Source: Sphingomonas sanxanigenens DSM 19645 = NX02 (GTDB lineage Bacteria; Pseudomonadota; Alphaproteobacteria; Sphingomonadales; Sphingomonadaceae). From it: a stretch of 64,000 bases of DNA. The notes under the pieces are model-generated. The model was not told the DNA's origin. It did no database searches and saw only the letters and a list, made by a program, of their open reading frames with translations. The translations under genes were made by a program, and so were the position numbers. The stretch covers positions 2,598,520 to 2,662,519 of the forward strand of contig NZ_CP006644.1 of the NCBI RefSeq assembly GCF_000512205.2. The letters run 5' to 3'. Below are positions 17,356-26,887 of this stretch, in pieces. The first letter of the stretch is position 1. Each line of letters begins with the position of its first letter.

Positions 17356-18354
17356 TCAGAGCGCCTTGACGGCGACCGGAACGGCTTCCCCAGCGCTGCG
17401 GGCCAGCGGGTTGGCCAGCGGCAATGTGAAGGGCGCCGCCGCGATCTCGAACACGTCCCCCGGCTGCGTCTGGATGCCGTCGCTGAACGACAGGGTCGCC
17501 GTGCCGAAGAAATGGACGTGGACGTCGCCCGGCTTGCGGAACAACGCATATTTGAAGTGATGCGCCTCCAGATTGGCGAGCGTGTGCGACATGTTGGCCT
17601 CGCCCGAAAGGAAGGGCTTTTCCCACAGGATCTCGCCATCGCGCAGGATGCGGCTGGTGCCCTCGACACCCGCCGGCGGCGCACCGACCAGCAGCTCGGC
17701 GCCGATCGCCGCCTGGCGCAGCTTGGAATGGGCGAGCCACAGATAGTTGTGGCGCTCGGTGACATGGTCGCTGAACTCGTTGGCAAGGCACAGGCCAAGC
17801 CGGAACGGCGTGCCGTCAGGACCGATCACATAGATGCCGGCCAGTTCCGGCTCCTCGCCGCCATCCTTGGCGAAGGGCGGCATCGTCAGCGGCGCGCCGG
17901 GGCCGACGAGTTGCGAACCATCGCCCTTGTAGAACCATTCGGGCTGCTGGCCGAAGCTGCCGGCCGCGGGCTTGCCGCCCTCCAGCCCTTCCAGAAACAT
18001 CCGCATCGAGTCGGTCTTGGTGGCGGCGGCCGCCGCCTCGCGGTGCATCTTGTCGCGCCCCTCGGCGGAACCGAGATGGGTGAGGCCCGTGCCGGTCATC
18101 CACAGATGGGCGGGATCCTCATGGTCGATCGGGGCGAGCAGCCGGCCGGCCCGGGCCTCGGCGGCGATGTCGACGGCGGCGCCCTTGCCGCGCGCCGCGA
18201 CCGCATCGGCCAGCCCCTGCCCCGCCGCGATCGCCTCCAGCGCGAGCGCGCGGACGTTCTCGACGCCGAGCACGATCCAGGCGGCATCGCCCTCGGCGGC
18301 GATCACCGCGCGCGCACCGTCGGCACCGCGCTGCTGCAGCAAACGGAAAGCCAT
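17356..18354 (-). CDS. AraD1/GguC-like protein (FAH superfamily)
   Basis: The 332-residue product resembles the AraD1/GguC branch of the fumarylacetoacetate hydrolase superfamily, with the C-terminal run His-Asn-Tyr-Leu-Trp-Leu-Ala-His-Ser-Lys-Leu-Arg and Glu-Phe-Ser-Asp-His. Members sit in sugar-acid operons and are thought to act on 2-keto-3-deoxy sugar acids such as 2-keto-3-deoxy-L-arabonate; the precise reaction here is inferred. Two ATGs are available. The one at 18354 has AGGGGAG seven bases upstream, while the one at 18360 abuts it. It is the first gene of the leftward arabinose operon and is divergent from the GntR regulator. Confidence 0.75.
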   Translation of the reverse strand: MAFRLLQQRGADGARAVIAAEGDAAWIVLGVENVRALALEAIAAGQGLADAVAARGKGAAVDIAAEARAGRLLAPIDHEDPAHLWMTGTGLTHLGSAEGRDKMHREAAAAATKTDSMRMFLEGLEGGKPAAGSFGQQPEWFYKGDGSQLVGPGAPLTMPPFAKDGGEEPELAGIYVIGPDGTPFRLGLCLANEFSDHVTERHNYLWLAHSKLRQAAIGAELLVGAPPAGVEGTSRILRDGEILWEKPFLSGEANMSHTLANLEAHHFKYALFRKPGDVHVHFFGTATLSFSDGIQTQPGDVFEIAAAPFTLPLANPLARSAGEAVPVAVKAL

Positions 18355-18438
18355 CAACATTCTCCCCTTCAGGCGTCGGCCAAACGCGCGGTCCGCATGC
18401 CACGGCCACCGGCCTCCATCGCGCGTCGGCTTATTTAC

Positions 18439-18457
18439 TCCGACATATTAGAGCAAG
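18439..18457. promoter_or_regulatory. Candidate operator in the AraD1/GntR divergent promoter
   Basis: The sequence TCCGACATATTAGAGCAAG matches, with one gap and a short variable centre, the reverse complement of the palindromic site at 19310-19331 (shared core TCCGAC, TATT, CAAG). Both sites flank the GntR-family gene, one before the leftward arabinose operon and one before the aldose epimerase gene. A common site for the GntR regulator is a reasonable inference. Confidence 0.45.
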
Positions 18458-18527
18458 CGCGCATTGGCAATGTTTGTCGTTTCCCGGCTCCACCTTCGCT
18501 GTTAGGTGTGACGCGGGGAGGATGGCG

Positions 18528-19295
18528 ATGATCCCATCGAATGCGGCGGACGAGGACAAGGGCGAGACAGCAGGCGTACCCGCGCCGCGTCCAACCCGCG
18601 GCCCCGGTCGCCGCCTGCACGGCGCCGTCGCCCATAAGCTCGGCGTCGCCATCCTTTCGGGCGAATATGCGCCCGGCGATACGCTCTCGGGCGAAGTCGC
18701 CTTCGCCGAGGAACTCGAAGTATCGCGCAGTGCCTATCGGGAGGCGGTGCAGGTGCTGACGGCGAAGGGACTGGTCGAGAGCCGTCCGAAGGCCGGCACG
18801 CGGGTGCTGCCGCGCAACCGCTGGAACCTGCTCGATCCCGATGTGCTCGCCTGGGCGTTCGCCGGTGAGCCGGACATCGATTTCGTGCGAAACCTGTTCG
18901 AATTGCGCGCCATCGTCGAGCCCGCCGCGGCGCGGCTGGCGGCCGAACGGCGCGACCGCGCCGACCTGAAGGCGATGAAGGATGCGCTGGCGGCGATGCG
19001 GCGCTTCACATTGGCGACCGATGCCGGCCGCGCCGCCGATCGCGATTTCCACAACGCCATATTGCAGGCGACGCACAACGACGCACTGATGGCGCTGACC
19101 GCAAGCATCGGCGCCGCAGTCAACTGGACGACGCAGTTCAAGCAGCGGTCGCGCGCGCTGCCGCGCAATCCGATCCCCGATCATGCCCGCGTCTACGACG
19201 CGATCGCCGTCGGTGACGCGGATGCGGCGGCAACCGCGATGCGCACGCTTGTGGACCTCGCACTCGAGGATACGCGCAGCTCGATGGAGCGCTGA
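18528..19295 (+). CDS. GntR family (FadR subfamily) transcriptional regulator
   Basis: The 255-residue product has an N-terminal winged helix (about 30-95, with Gly-Glu-Val-Ala-Phe-Ala-Glu-Glu-Leu-Glu-Val-Ser-Arg) and a C-terminal all-helical FCD ligand-binding domain (about 110-245) with Asp and His positions suited to a metal/acid ligand. FadR-type regulators commonly sense sugar acids. The ATG at 18528 is chosen because GGGGAGG ends seven bases before it; the ATG six bases earlier is too close. Placed between the arabinose operon and the aldose epimerase gene, it probably represses both through the paired motif described separately. Confidence 0.85.
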   Translation: MIPSNAADEDKGETAGVPAPRPTRGPGRRLHGAVAHKLGVAILSGEYAPGDTLSGEVAFAEELEVSRSAYREAVQVLTAKGLVESRPKAGTRVLPRNRWNLLDPDVLAWAFAGEPDIDFVRNLFELRAIVEPAAARLAAERRDRADLKAMKDALAAMRRFTLATDAGRAADRDFHNAILQATHNDALMALTASIGAAVNWTTQFKQRSRALPRNPIPDHARVYDAIAVGDADAAATAMRTLVDLALEDTRSSMER

Positions 19296-19309
19296 GCGCC
19301 CGACTTGCG

Positions 19310-19331
19310 CTTGTCAGAATAGTCGGACAAG
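19310..19331. promoter_or_regulatory. Palindromic candidate operator upstream of the aldose epimerase gene
   Basis: CTTGTC (19310-19315) and GACAAG (19326-19331) form a perfect inverted repeat around a 10-base spacer. The site lies in the 83-base gap between the GntR gene and the epimerase gene. It shares a core with the site at 18439-18457 on the other side of the regulator. Confidence 0.5.
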
Positions 19332-19378
19332 AGAGGCGCCAAGCCGCGGCGACGGGCGCCAGCGACGGGGAGAAGGCA

Positions 19379-20518
19379 ATGCGGAAGGTGAGCAGGCTGT
19401 TGGGCGCGGTGGCGTTTCTGGCCGCGGTGCAACTGGCGAACGGAGCGGCGATCGCGGGCGAAGCCAGCCGGGCGCCGGCGGGCAAGCTGGCGGACGGCAC
19501 CGCGATCGAAGCGATCACCCTCAAGAACAGCCATGGCGTCTCGGCGACGATCCTCACCTATGGCGCGACGTTGCAGACGATGGTTGCGCCCGACCGGGCC
19601 GGCAAGCCCACCGACATCCTGCTCGGCTATGACAAGCTCGACGGCTATGTCGAGCAGCCCAATTATTTCGGTGTCACCGTCGGGCGCTATGCGAACCGCA
19701 TCTCCGGCGGCCGCTTCACGCTCGACGGCAAGGCCTACCAACTGCCGCTGAACGACAAGGTCAACTCGCTGCATGGCGGTGAAAAGGGCTTCGACAAGGT
19801 TGCCTGGTCGGTGCGCTCTCTGAAGAGCGGCCCCTCGGCCAGCGTCGTACTCAGCTACAAGAGTGCGGACGGCGAGCAAGGCTATCCGGGCGCGCTCGAC
19901 GTGACTGTCACCTATGCGCTGGACGAACAAGGCGCGCTGACGATCAGCTTCGACGCGACCACCGACAAGCCAACGGTCGTCAACATGACCAATCATGCGC
20001 TGTTCAATCTGGCGGGCGGCGGTACCGCCGAGAACCATGTGCTGACGATCCCGGCGAAGGCCTACACGCCGGTCAACGACAAGCTGATCCCGACCGGCGA
20101 GCTGCGCGCGGTCGAGGGCACGGTGTTCGACTTCCGGGCGCCCCACGCGCTCGTTCCTGGCATCCGCGACGGCCGCGACGAACAGATCCGCTTCGGCCAC
20201 GGCTATGATCACAACTATGCGCTCGACAAGGGTGCGACCGCCAAGCCCGAACTGGCCGCGCGGCTGGAAGATCCGGCGTCGGGCCGCGTGCTGGAGGTGC
20301 TGACCACCGAGCCCGGCGTGCAGTTCTACACCGGCAACTTCCTCGACGGCACCTATGTCGGCAAGGGCGGCGCGCTCTACCGCATGGGGGACGGCATCGC
20401 ACTGGAACCGCAGAAGTTTCCCGATGCGCCGAACCAGCCGAAATTTCTCTCGGCGCGGGTCGATCCAGGCAAGCCCTACCATCATGTGATGGTCTACAAG
20501 GTGTCGGTCGCGAAGTAG
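19379..20518 (+). CDS. galM: Aldose 1-epimerase (galactose mutarotase), exported
   Basis: The enzyme interconverts alpha and beta anomers of aldoses. The 379-residue product has the GalM beta-sandwich motifs: Leu-His132-Gly-Gly, Thr-Asn-His206 (acid) and Glu343 in Leu-Glu-Pro-Gln-Lys-Phe (base). Unlike cytoplasmic GalM it carries an N-terminal signal sequence, so it probably works in the periplasm on imported sugars. The start follows GGGGAGAAGG. It follows the GntR gene and ends in a hairpin shared with the convergent flavoprotein gene. It would supply the correct anomer to the sugar 1-dehydrogenase of the locus. Confidence 0.92.
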   Translation: MRKVSRLLGAVAFLAAVQLANGAAIAGEASRAPAGKLADGTAIEAITLKNSHGVSATILTYGATLQTMVAPDRAGKPTDILLGYDKLDGYVEQPNYFGVTVGRYANRISGGRFTLDGKAYQLPLNDKVNSLHGGEKGFDKVAWSVRSLKSGPSASVVLSYKSADGEQGYPGALDVTVTYALDEQGALTISFDATTDKPTVVNMTNHALFNLAGGGTAENHVLTIPAKAYTPVNDKLIPTGELRAVEGTVFDFRAPHALVPGIRDGRDEQIRFGHGYDHNYALDKGATAKPELAARLEDPASGRVLEVLTTEPGVQFYTGNFLDGTYVGKGGALYRMGDGIALEPQKFPDAPNQPKFLSARVDPGKPYHHVMVYKVSVAK

Positions 20519-20528
20519 CGCCGACCGG

Positions 20529-20553
20529 GTGGCGGCCTGGGTCAGGCCGCCAC
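20529..20553. terminator. Hairpin at the convergent end of the epimerase and flavoprotein genes
   Basis: GTGGCGGCCT (20529-20538) pairs perfectly with AGGCCGCCAC (20544-20553) around a 5-base loop, 11 bases after the epimerase stop. The loop and right arm overlap the last codons of the convergent flavoprotein gene. No T-run follows, so termination is possible but not proven. Confidence 0.4.
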
Positions 20554-22029
20554 GATCTCCTCGCGCACGACCGCGCGTGCCGCAACCGCCGCCGCCTGCC
20601 CCGCCTTGCGGCCGAAGAAGGTGCAATCCGCAAGGCTCATCCCCGAGCTGTAGCCATGCCCCGAGCGCGGCAGGCCGGATGTCGCGCGGCCTGCGGCGAA
20701 CAGGCCGCTGACCGGCACGCCGGCGCGATCGAGCACTTCGCCGCTGGGTGCGGTCGACAGGCCGCCCAGGGTGAAGAACGAGAAATAGCTGCCGGGAAAG
20801 CCGAGTTCGAGCGCGGCGTAGGGCGGTTCGTCCAGCACCTTCAGCCATTTTGCAGCCTTGCGGCAGACCGGATCATGCCCTTCCGCCGCATAGCGATTGA
20901 AGGTGCGGACCGTGGCGGAGAGCGTGTCTTCGGGCAGGCCGAGGTCGCGCTCCACCTCCTCCCAGGTCTCCCCGACTGAGGCGATGTCGATCCGCGCCAG
21001 GTCGATCGGGCGCGCGAAGATCGCATTGTCGACGAGCAGCCACACGCGATCGCCCGGCTGGTCGATCATCGTCCGGCTCACCCGGCCATGATAGCAATCC
21101 TCGTTGATGAAGCGCTGGCCGCGGCTATTGACGAAGATGCCCTTCACCAGGCTTTCGGGCATGATCCAGGGACAGGTGGTGAAGAACTCGTCCATGTGGA
21201 TCGCATCGCCGCCCGCGCTCATCCCCATCAGGATGCCCGAGCCATTGTCGTTCTCGCCGATCGGATCGGTGAGCTTGAGCGCGCCGGGGGCATAGCGCCG
21301 CAGCATGTCGGTGTTCATGCAGAAACCGCCGGTGCAGATCACCACCGCGCCCGCGCGGACATGGACCAGCCGGTTGTCGATGCGGACGACCAGGCCCGCC
21401 ACGCGCGCGCCGTCTGCGATCAGCGAGAGCACGCGCGCATCGGTGCGCACGTCGACGCCCGCCTCGCGGACATTGCGTTCGAGGATATCGACCAGCTTGC
21501 GGCCGCCGCCCCATCCCTCCCACTGGATGACATGGCCGCGCGGCGCCGGCGCGGCGGCTTCGCTATAGGGCCAGGCCTCTTCGCTGCCCGACCAGATCAA
21601 GGTGTCGTCGGTCGCGGGCTCGATGATCTTGCCGGGCACGAACGTACCCTTGTAGGGCACGCCCTGCGCCTTCAGCCACTCGAAATGATCGAGGCTCTGA
21701 GCGGCATAGAGGTCGCATTTGGCGACATCGGCGTCCGGCCCGCCCGCCAGCTTGAGATAGGTAGCCAGAGCCTCGATGCTGTCGTCGAACCCCGCGGCGC
21801 GCTGCACGTCGGTGCCGCCGCCGATATAGATCTCCCCGCCCGACAAGGCCGAGGCCCCGCCGCTGCCCGAAGCCATCTCGAACAGCGTCACCCGCGCGCC
21901 GCCGCGCGCCGCCTCCAGCGCGGCGCAGGCCCCCGACGCGCCGAAGCCGATCACCGCGACGTCGGTCTCGATGTCCCAGCCCGGCACCGCGTCCACCGGC
22001 AACGGCCGGTGCAGCGAGCCCTCGCTCAC
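20542..22029 (-). CDS. FAD-dependent dehydrogenase, KstD/fumarate-reductase-like
   Basis: The 495-residue product has an N-terminal FAD Rossmann motif (Gly-Phe-Gly-Ala-Ser-Gly-Ala, about 29-35) and a C-terminal Gly-Leu-Phe-Ala-Ala-Gly-Arg flavin motif followed by His-Gly-Tyr-Ser-Ser-Gly. These place it in the FAD_binding_2 family with 3-ketosteroid-delta-1-dehydrogenases and soluble fumarate reductases. It starts with GTG overlapping the aldolase stop (GTGA) and is the last gene of the leftward catabolic operon. A desaturation step on a cyclic ketone is the best guess. A second, longer homologue lies in the rightward arm. Confidence 0.78.
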   Translation of the reverse strand: MSEGSLHRPLPVDAVPGWDIETDVAVIGFGASGACAALEAARGGARVTLFEMASGSGGASALSGGEIYIGGGTDVQRAAGFDDSIEALATYLKLAGGPDADVAKCDLYAAQSLDHFEWLKAQGVPYKGTFVPGKIIEPATDDTLIWSGSEEAWPYSEAAAPAPRGHVIQWEGWGGGRKLVDILERNVREAGVDVRTDARVLSLIADGARVAGLVVRIDNRLVHVRAGAVVICTGGFCMNTDMLRRYAPGALKLTDPIGENDNGSGILMGMSAGGDAIHMDEFFTTCPWIMPESLVKGIFVNSRGQRFINEDCYHGRVSRTMIDQPGDRVWLLVDNAIFARPIDLARIDIASVGETWEEVERDLGLPEDTLSATVRTFNRYAAEGHDPVCRKAAKWLKVLDEPPYAALELGFPGSYFSFFTLGGLSTAPSGEVLDRAGVPVSGLFAAGRATSGLPRSGHGYSSGMSLADCTFFGRKAGQAAAVAARAVVREEIVAA

Positions 22030-23066
22030 GCCGCCGCCTCGCGCGCCTTCACCATGTCGAGCGCGACGTCGACGATCATGTCCTCCTGCCCGCCGACCAT
22101 CCGGCGGCGGCCGAGCTCGACGAGGATCGTGCGGGTGTCGAGGCCATGATCCGCGGCCGCCTTTTCCGCGTGGCGGAGGAAGCTCGAATAGACCCCGGCA
22201 TAGCCGAGCGCGAGCGTCTCGCGATCGACGCGCACCGGCCGGTCCTGCAGCGGGCGGACGAGATCCTCGGCGGCGTCCATCAGCTTCATCACGTCGGTGC
22301 CATGGTTCCAGCCCTTGCGGTCGGCGGCGGCAGCGAACACCTCCAGCGGCGCATTGCCCGCACCGGCACCCATGCCGGCAAGGCTGGCATCGATGCGCAC
22401 CGCGCCTTCCTGCGCCGCGACGATCGAATTGGCGACGCCCAGCGAGAGATTGTGGTGCGCATGCATGCCGCGCTGCGTCTCGGGCTTGAGCACGCGGTCA
22501 TAGGCGCGGAAGCGATCGCGCACGCCGTCCATGTCGAGTGCGCCGCCGCTGTCGGTCACATAGACGCAATGCGCGCCATAGGATTCCATCAGCACCGCCT
22601 GTGCGGCGAGCGCGTCGGGCTCGATCATGTGGCTCATCATCAGGAAGCCGGCGACGTCCATGCCGAGGTCGCGGGCGATGCCGATATGCTGCTTCGAGAC
22701 ATCCGCCTCGGTGCAATGCGTCGCGACGCGCACCGATCGCACCCCCAGATCATAGGCGCGGCGCAGCTCGTCCACCGTGCCGACACCGGGCAGGATCAAG
22801 GTGGTCAGCACCGAATGCTCGAGCACCTCGGCGACCGCTTCCAGCCATTCCCAGTCGGTATGCGCGCCGAAGCCATAGTTGAAGCTGGCGCCGTTGAGCC
22901 CGTCGCCATGCGCCACCTCGATCGCGTCCACGCCCGCTTCGTCGAGCGCCTTCGCGATGCTGCGGACGTGATCGATGCCATACATGTGGCGGATCGCGTG
23001 CATGCCGTCACGCAAGGTCACATCCTGGATGTAAAGCTTGTCGGTCTCGACGTCGAACCCGCTCAT
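22026..23066 (-). CDS. 4-hydroxy-2-oxovalerate aldolase
   Basis: This class II pyruvate aldolase of the HsaF/BphI/DmpG type splits 4-hydroxy-2-oxovalerate (or a homologue) into pyruvate and an aldehyde. The 346-residue product starts at the ATG at 23066, overlapping the dehydrogenase stop by four bases (ATGA); the longer open frame upstream is spurious. It shows Arg19-Asp20 and His23 in Thr-Leu-Arg-Asp-Gly-Met-His, and the metal ligands His202 and His204 in His-Ala-His-His. Aldolase and dehydrogenase form a channelling complex in known systems, consistent with the overlap. Confidence 0.93.
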   Translation of the reverse strand: MSGFDVETDKLYIQDVTLRDGMHAIRHMYGIDHVRSIAKALDEAGVDAIEVAHGDGLNGASFNYGFGAHTDWEWLEAVAEVLEHSVLTTLILPGVGTVDELRRAYDLGVRSVRVATHCTEADVSKQHIGIARDLGMDVAGFLMMSHMIEPDALAAQAVLMESYGAHCVYVTDSGGALDMDGVRDRFRAYDRVLKPETQRGMHAHHNLSLGVANSIVAAQEGAVRIDASLAGMGAGAGNAPLEVFAAAADRKGWNHGTDVMKLMDAAEDLVRPLQDRPVRVDRETLALGYAGVYSSFLRHAEKAAADHGLDTRTILVELGRRRMVGGQEDMIVDVALDMVKAREAAA

Positions 23067-24007
23067 GCCGCCACCTTCCGCTTCTCGAGGATCTTCTGCG
23101 CGAGCAGTTCGCCGGTCGCCTTGGCGGCGGCAGTCATGATATCGAGATTGCCCGAATAGCTGGGAAGATAGTCGCCCGCGCCTTCCACTTCGAGGAAGAT
23201 CGAGGTCTTGACCCCGGTAAACTCGCCGCGGCCCGGGATCCTGAGCCGGTTGTTGTCGCCGAAGCGCTCGAACTGCACTTCCTGCTTCAGCCGATAGCCC
23301 GGCACATAGGCCTGCACCGCCTCCACCATCGCCTTCACCGACGCGCGGATGGTCTCCTCGTCCGCGCCTTCGGACAAGGTGAACACCGTGTCGCGCATGA
23401 TCATCGGCGGCTCGGCCGGGTTGAGGATGATGATCGCCTTGCCCTGCGCCGCGCCGCCGACCTCCTCGATCGCGCGCGCGGTGGTGCGGGTGAACTCGTC
23501 GATATTGGCGCGGGTGCCGGGCCCGGCCGAGCGCGACGAGACCGAGGCGACGATCTCCGCATAGTGGACGGTCGCCACGCGGCTGACCGCGGCCACCATC
23601 GGGATCGTCGCCTGCCCCCCACACGTTACCATATTGACGTTCGGCTGATCGAGATGCGCATCCATGTTGACCGTCGGCACGGTGAACGGGCCGATCGCCG
23701 CCGGCGTCAGATCCACGACCTGCTTGCCGTCGGCGCGCAACGCGGCGTCGTGCGCCTTGTGCGCATAGGCGGAGGTCGCATCGAAGACGATGCCGATGTC
23801 CTCATAGCCGGGCAGCGCGCGCAGCCCCTCGATCCCCTCGTGCGTGGTCGCGACGCCGCGTTCGCGCGCCATGGCGAGTCCTTCCGACGCGGGATCGATG
23901 CCGACCACCGCCGCCAGCTCCATGTTCTGCGGATATTTGAGCATCTTGATCATCAGGTCGGTGCCGATGTTGCCCGATCCGATGATCGCCGCCTTCACGC
24001 GTGCCAC
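23063..24007 (-). CDS. Acetaldehyde dehydrogenase (acylating)
   Basis: This enzyme of the HsaG/BphJ/DmpF type oxidises the aldehyde from the aldolase to acyl-CoA with NAD and CoA. The 314-residue product begins Val-Ala-Arg-Val-Lys-Ala-Ala-Ile-Ile from a GTG at 24007, behind GAGGGAGA. A nearby ATG at 24012 is in another frame and stops after five codons. The Rossmann motif Gly-Ser-Gly-Asn-Ile-Gly is at about 10-15 and the catalytic Cys129 lies in Thr-Cys-Gly-Gly-Gln. It lies 11 bases after the hydratase gene and overlaps the aldolase gene. Confidence 0.93.
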   Translation of the reverse strand: MARVKAAIIGSGNIGTDLMIKMLKYPQNMELAAVVGIDPASEGLAMARERGVATTHEGIEGLRALPGYEDIGIVFDATSAYAHKAHDAALRADGKQVVDLTPAAIGPFTVPTVNMDAHLDQPNVNMVTCGGQATIPMVAAVSRVATVHYAEIVASVSSRSAGPGTRANIDEFTRTTARAIEEVGGAAQGKAIIILNPAEPPMIMRDTVFTLSEGADEETIRASVKAMVEAVQAYVPGYRLKQEVQFERFGDNNRLRIPGRGEFTGVKTSIFLEVEGAGDYLPSYSGNLDIMTAAAKATGELLAQKILEKRKVAA

Positions 24008-24018
24008 TGCATTCTCCC

Positions 24019-24798
24019 TCAGACGAAGCGGGCGGCTGCGCGCCCGACGCCGTGCAATTCCATTTCGAAGACATCGCCCGCGCTGGCCGGCGCCAGCGGC
24101 ACGAGGCTGCCCGACAGGATGACGTCCCCGGCATCGAGCGTGACGCCATAGGCACCGAGCGTGTTGGCAAGCCACGCGACCGCCTCGGCCGGCGATCCCT
24201 GCACCGCCGAGCCATAGCCTTCGGACAGCGGCTCGCCATTCTTGGTGACCGTCACGTGCAGCGCCGGCAGGTCGTGCGCCGCCGCGGAGGCGCGTGCTTC
24301 GCCGATCACGAAGACCCCGCACGATGCATTGTCCGCCACGGTGTCGACGATGCCGATCTTCCAGTCGGCGATGCGGCTGTCGACGATCTCGAAGCAGGGC
24401 GCGATGCTTGCGGTGGCGGCGATCACCTGCTCGGCGGTCACCCCCGGTCCCTTGAGCGCATCCTTCAGGATGAAGGCGATCTCGGCCTCGGCCCGCGGCT
24501 GGATCAGGCCGTGCGCGGCGATGTCGATCGTCTCGCCATCGATCCACATCCGGTCGGTGAGAAAGCCGAAATCGGGCTGGTGGACACCGAGCATGTCCTG
24601 GACCGCCTTCGACGTCACCCCGATCTTCTTGCCCACCACCCGCTCGCCATCGGCCTTGCGCCGTTCGAGGGTAGCGAGGGAGATCGCGTAAGCGTCATCG
24701 ATGGTCAGCGCGGCGTCCTGGCCGCTCAGCGGCGGCACGGTCGCGCGGTCACGCAACGCGCGATAGAGCGCGTCCGCCCATTTCTCGCGGTCAGCCAT
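24019..24798 (-). CDS. 2-keto-4-pentenoate hydratase-type enzyme
   Basis: The 259-residue product belongs to the HsaE/BphH/MhpD branch of the FAH superfamily, which adds water to 2-hydroxypenta-2,4-dienoates to give 4-hydroxy-2-oxo acids. Family features include Lys-Lys-Ile-Gly-Val-Thr-Ser, the acidic metal-binding region with Pro-Arg-Ala-Glu-Ala-Glu-Ile-Ala-Phe, and a C-terminal [12 protein letters not shown]. Its ATG overlaps the end of the hydrolase gene by eight bases. The order hydrolase, hydratase, dehydrogenase, aldolase is the standard lower meta-cleavage order. Confidence 0.92.
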   Translation of the reverse strand: MADREKWADALYRALRDRATVPPLSGQDAALTIDDAYAISLATLERRKADGERVVGKKIGVTSKAVQDMLGVHQPDFGFLTDRMWIDGETIDIAAHGLIQPRAEAEIAFILKDALKGPGVTAEQVIAATASIAPCFEIVDSRIADWKIGIVDTVADNASCGVFVIGEARASAAAHDLPALHVTVTKNGEPLSEGYGSAVQGSPAEAVAWLANTLGAYGVTLDAGDVILSGSLVPLAPASAGDVFEMELHGVGRAAARFV

Positions 24799-25606
24799 TG
24801 AGGAACGCCAGCGTGTAGCGGTTGAACTCGGCGGCGCGTTCCACCTGCACCCAGTGCCCGACGCCGTTGAACGTCATGAAGCGCGCGTCGGGGCAGGCTT
24901 CGAGGAAGCGCTGCGCACCCGAGGCCGGGCAGAAATCGTCCTGCAGCCCCCAGAAGCCGAGGATCGGCATGGTCAGCTCGCCGAGCCGCGGCGCGAGATT
25001 GGGCGTGCGCATCCGCGCCAGCACATCCTTGGACTGGGTCCGCGCGACCGCATAGCGTTCGGCCACCAGCTCATCGGTGACCATCGACGCGTCGTAGACG
25101 AGGTTGGTGATCAGCGCGCGCTGGTCTTCCAGCGAGAATTCGGGGCTGCCGAAGCTGGACTTCATCTTGGCGATGCCGGGCATCGCGAAATAGACCGGCA
25201 ACTCCTCGACACAGCCCGGCGCCATCATCACCAGCTTCTCGACGAAGCCGGGATGGTCGAACGCCATCTGCATCGCCACGCCGCCGCCCAGCGAATTGCC
25301 GATCAACACCGCCGAGGTGACGCCCGCCTGGACCAGCGCATCATGCACGCTGTCGGTGAACAGCTGCAGCGTATAGTCGATGCCTTCGGGCTTTGACGAC
25401 GCGCCATAGCCGATCATGTCGGGCAGCAGCACCCGATAGCCTGCCGCGACGAACGCGTCCGCATTCAGCCGGAAGTTCGACGCTCCCGACGCACCCGGCC
25501 CGCTGCCGTGCAGGAACACCACCGGCCGGCCGCTGCCGGCCTCGGCCACGCTGATCTCATATCCCCCCGCCACCTGGTAGGCGGTTCGCGTCAATCCCGC
25601 GGTCAT
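24791..25606 (-). CDS. Alpha/beta hydrolase, meta-cleavage C-C bond hydrolase type
   Basis: The 271-residue product resembles HsaD/BphD-type hydrolases, which break a C-C bond in 2-hydroxy-6-oxo-dienoates made by extradiol ring cleavage. It has the oxyanion motif His-Gly-Ser-Gly-Pro-Gly (33-38), nucleophile Ser105 in Gly-Asn-Ser-Leu-Gly-Gly, an acid in Gln-Asp-Asp (223-224) and His251 in Gly-His-Trp. HGSGPGASG is characteristic of this subfamily rather than general esterases. It starts behind GGAGAGGGAG, 35 bases after the HsaA-like gene. The true substrate is unknown because no ring-cleavage dioxygenase is nearby. Confidence 0.87.
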   Translation of the reverse strand: MTAGLTRTAYQVAGGYEISVAEAGSGRPVVFLHGSGPGASGASNFRLNADAFVAAGYRVLLPDMIGYGASSKPEGIDYTLQLFTDSVHDALVQAGVTSAVLIGNSLGGGVAMQMAFDHPGFVEKLVMMAPGCVEELPVYFAMPGIAKMKSSFGSPEFSLEDQRALITNLVYDASMVTDELVAERYAVARTQSKDVLARMRTPNLAPRLGELTMPILGFWGLQDDFCPASGAQRFLEACPDARFMTFNGVGHWVQVERAAEFNRYTLAFLNG

Positions 25607-25641
25607 TGCCGCTCCCTCTCCATTGTTTTCATCTCGCGCGA

Positions 25642-26847
25642 TCAGAGGAACAGGAAGGATGGTGGCTCCCTGTTCAGCGTGCTCACCAGATCGGCGGCCA
25701 TATTGTTGGGATCGTTGGCGACATGCGCCCGCGCGGCATTGATATCGAGCCAGGGCTGAACGATGGCGCTCGACATGTAGATCGCCCGGCCGCCGAGCAG
25801 CGGCATGATCTCATCGACGAGATCGGCACACCGACGAACCACGGTTGACGACTGGTAGCGGTTGACCGCGCGTTCCTGCATCGACATCGGCTCGCCGCGC
25901 TCGGCCTTGGCGAGCGCCGCGTCGAAGCTCGCGCCCAGCGTCGCTTCCATCTCGCTGAGCTGGGCATAGGCGCGCGCAATCGCCGCCATCAGCATCGGAT
26001 CGGTCTTGGAGGCCTTGCCGGTGTTGGTCGATACACGATCCTTCGCGATCTGGATCGCCGCGTTGATCGCCGCCCGCGTCCCTCCCAGCGCCGCCGACGA
26101 GACCGAGCGGACGAAGATCTGCGCCCACGGCAGGCTGAACAGCGGGCCGCTATTCTCGCGCTGCCCCGGATTGGTGCAGAGGAAGCCGTCTGCCGCGCGA
26201 TGGGTGCGGTAATCGGGCACGAACGCGCGCTCGATGACGATGTCGTGGCTGCCAGTGCCCTGCAGGCCGAACGTGTCCCAGGTCTCGTCGATGCGATAGT
26301 CGCTGCGCGGCACCAGGAAGGTGCGCATGTCGGGCGCCTCGCCCTCGGCCTTGGGCGGCACCAGCGCGCCGAGCAGCACCCAGTCGCAATGCTGCGACCC
26401 TGAGGAGAAGCCCCACCGGCCGGAGAGGTAGAAGCCCCCGTCGGTATGCTCGACCTTGCCGACCGGCTGGTAGGAGGAAGAGACGAGCACGCTGGTGTCC
26501 TCACCCCAGACCTCGGTCTGCGCACGATCGGAAAACAGCGCCAGTTCATAAGGGTGGCAGCCGACCACGCCATAGACCCAGCCCGTCGACATGCAGCCTT
26601 CCGCGATCAGCTTCAGGACGTCGAAGAAGACGTTGGGGTGCATCTCGTAGCCGCCCCAGCGTTTGGGCTGGAGCACGCGGAAGAAGCCCGCTTCCTGCAT
26701 CTCGGCGATCGTCTCATCGGGCACCTTGCGGTCCGCGATCGCCCGGCGCGCCCGCGCCCGTAGCGTCGGGATCATCGCCCGCGCACGCTCGACCAGCTCT
26801 TCAGGGCTGGGGATATCCGCCGCATCCATCTTGAACGCCGTTGCCAT
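25642..26847 (-). CDS. HsaA-like flavin-dependent monooxygenase, oxygenase component
   Basis: The 401-residue product has the acyl-CoA dehydrogenase fold of two-component flavin monooxygenases. It resembles HsaA, the 3-hydroxy-9,10-secoandrostatriene-dione 4-hydroxylase, with Gly-Phe-Phe-Arg-Val-Leu-Gln-Pro, Gly-Arg-Trp-Gly-Phe-Ser-Ser-Gly and Leu-Gln-Gly-Thr-Gly-Ser-His. These enzymes hydroxylate phenols to catechols with reduced flavin from a partner reductase. No reductase gene is in the window. The ATG at 26847 behind GGAGG is preferred over one 15 bases upstream. It is the first gene of the leftward catabolic operon. Confidence 0.85.
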   Translation of the reverse strand: MATAFKMDAADIPSPEELVERARAMIPTLRARARRAIADRKVPDETIAEMQEAGFFRVLQPKRWGGYEMHPNVFFDVLKLIAEGCMSTGWVYGVVGCHPYELALFSDRAQTEVWGEDTSVLVSSSYQPVGKVEHTDGGFYLSGRWGFSSGSQHCDWVLLGALVPPKAEGEAPDMRTFLVPRSDYRIDETWDTFGLQGTGSHDIVIERAFVPDYRTHRAADGFLCTNPGQRENSGPLFSLPWAQIFVRSVSSAALGGTRAAINAAIQIAKDRVSTNTGKASKTDPMLMAAIARAYAQLSEMEATLGASFDAALAKAERGEPMSMQERAVNRYQSSTVVRRCADLVDEIMPLLGGRAIYMSSAIVQPWLDINAARAHVANDPNNMAADLVSTLNREPPSFLFL

Positions 26848-26887
26848 AGCTGCCTCCTGCACGCCTCTCTACATTGCACATCACCAG

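Noticed and set aside
16285-18531. 748-codon frame on the plus strand opposite the arabinose dehydrogenase and AraD1-like genes
   Set aside because: A shadow; both genes underneath are well supported on the minus strand.
20542-26847. Calling the cluster biphenyl (bph) or phenol (dmp) degradation
   Set aside because: Ring-hydroxylating dioxygenase subunits, phenol hydroxylase components and the extradiol enzyme are absent, and the HsaA-like and KstD-like genes point to an alicyclic or steroid-type substrate.
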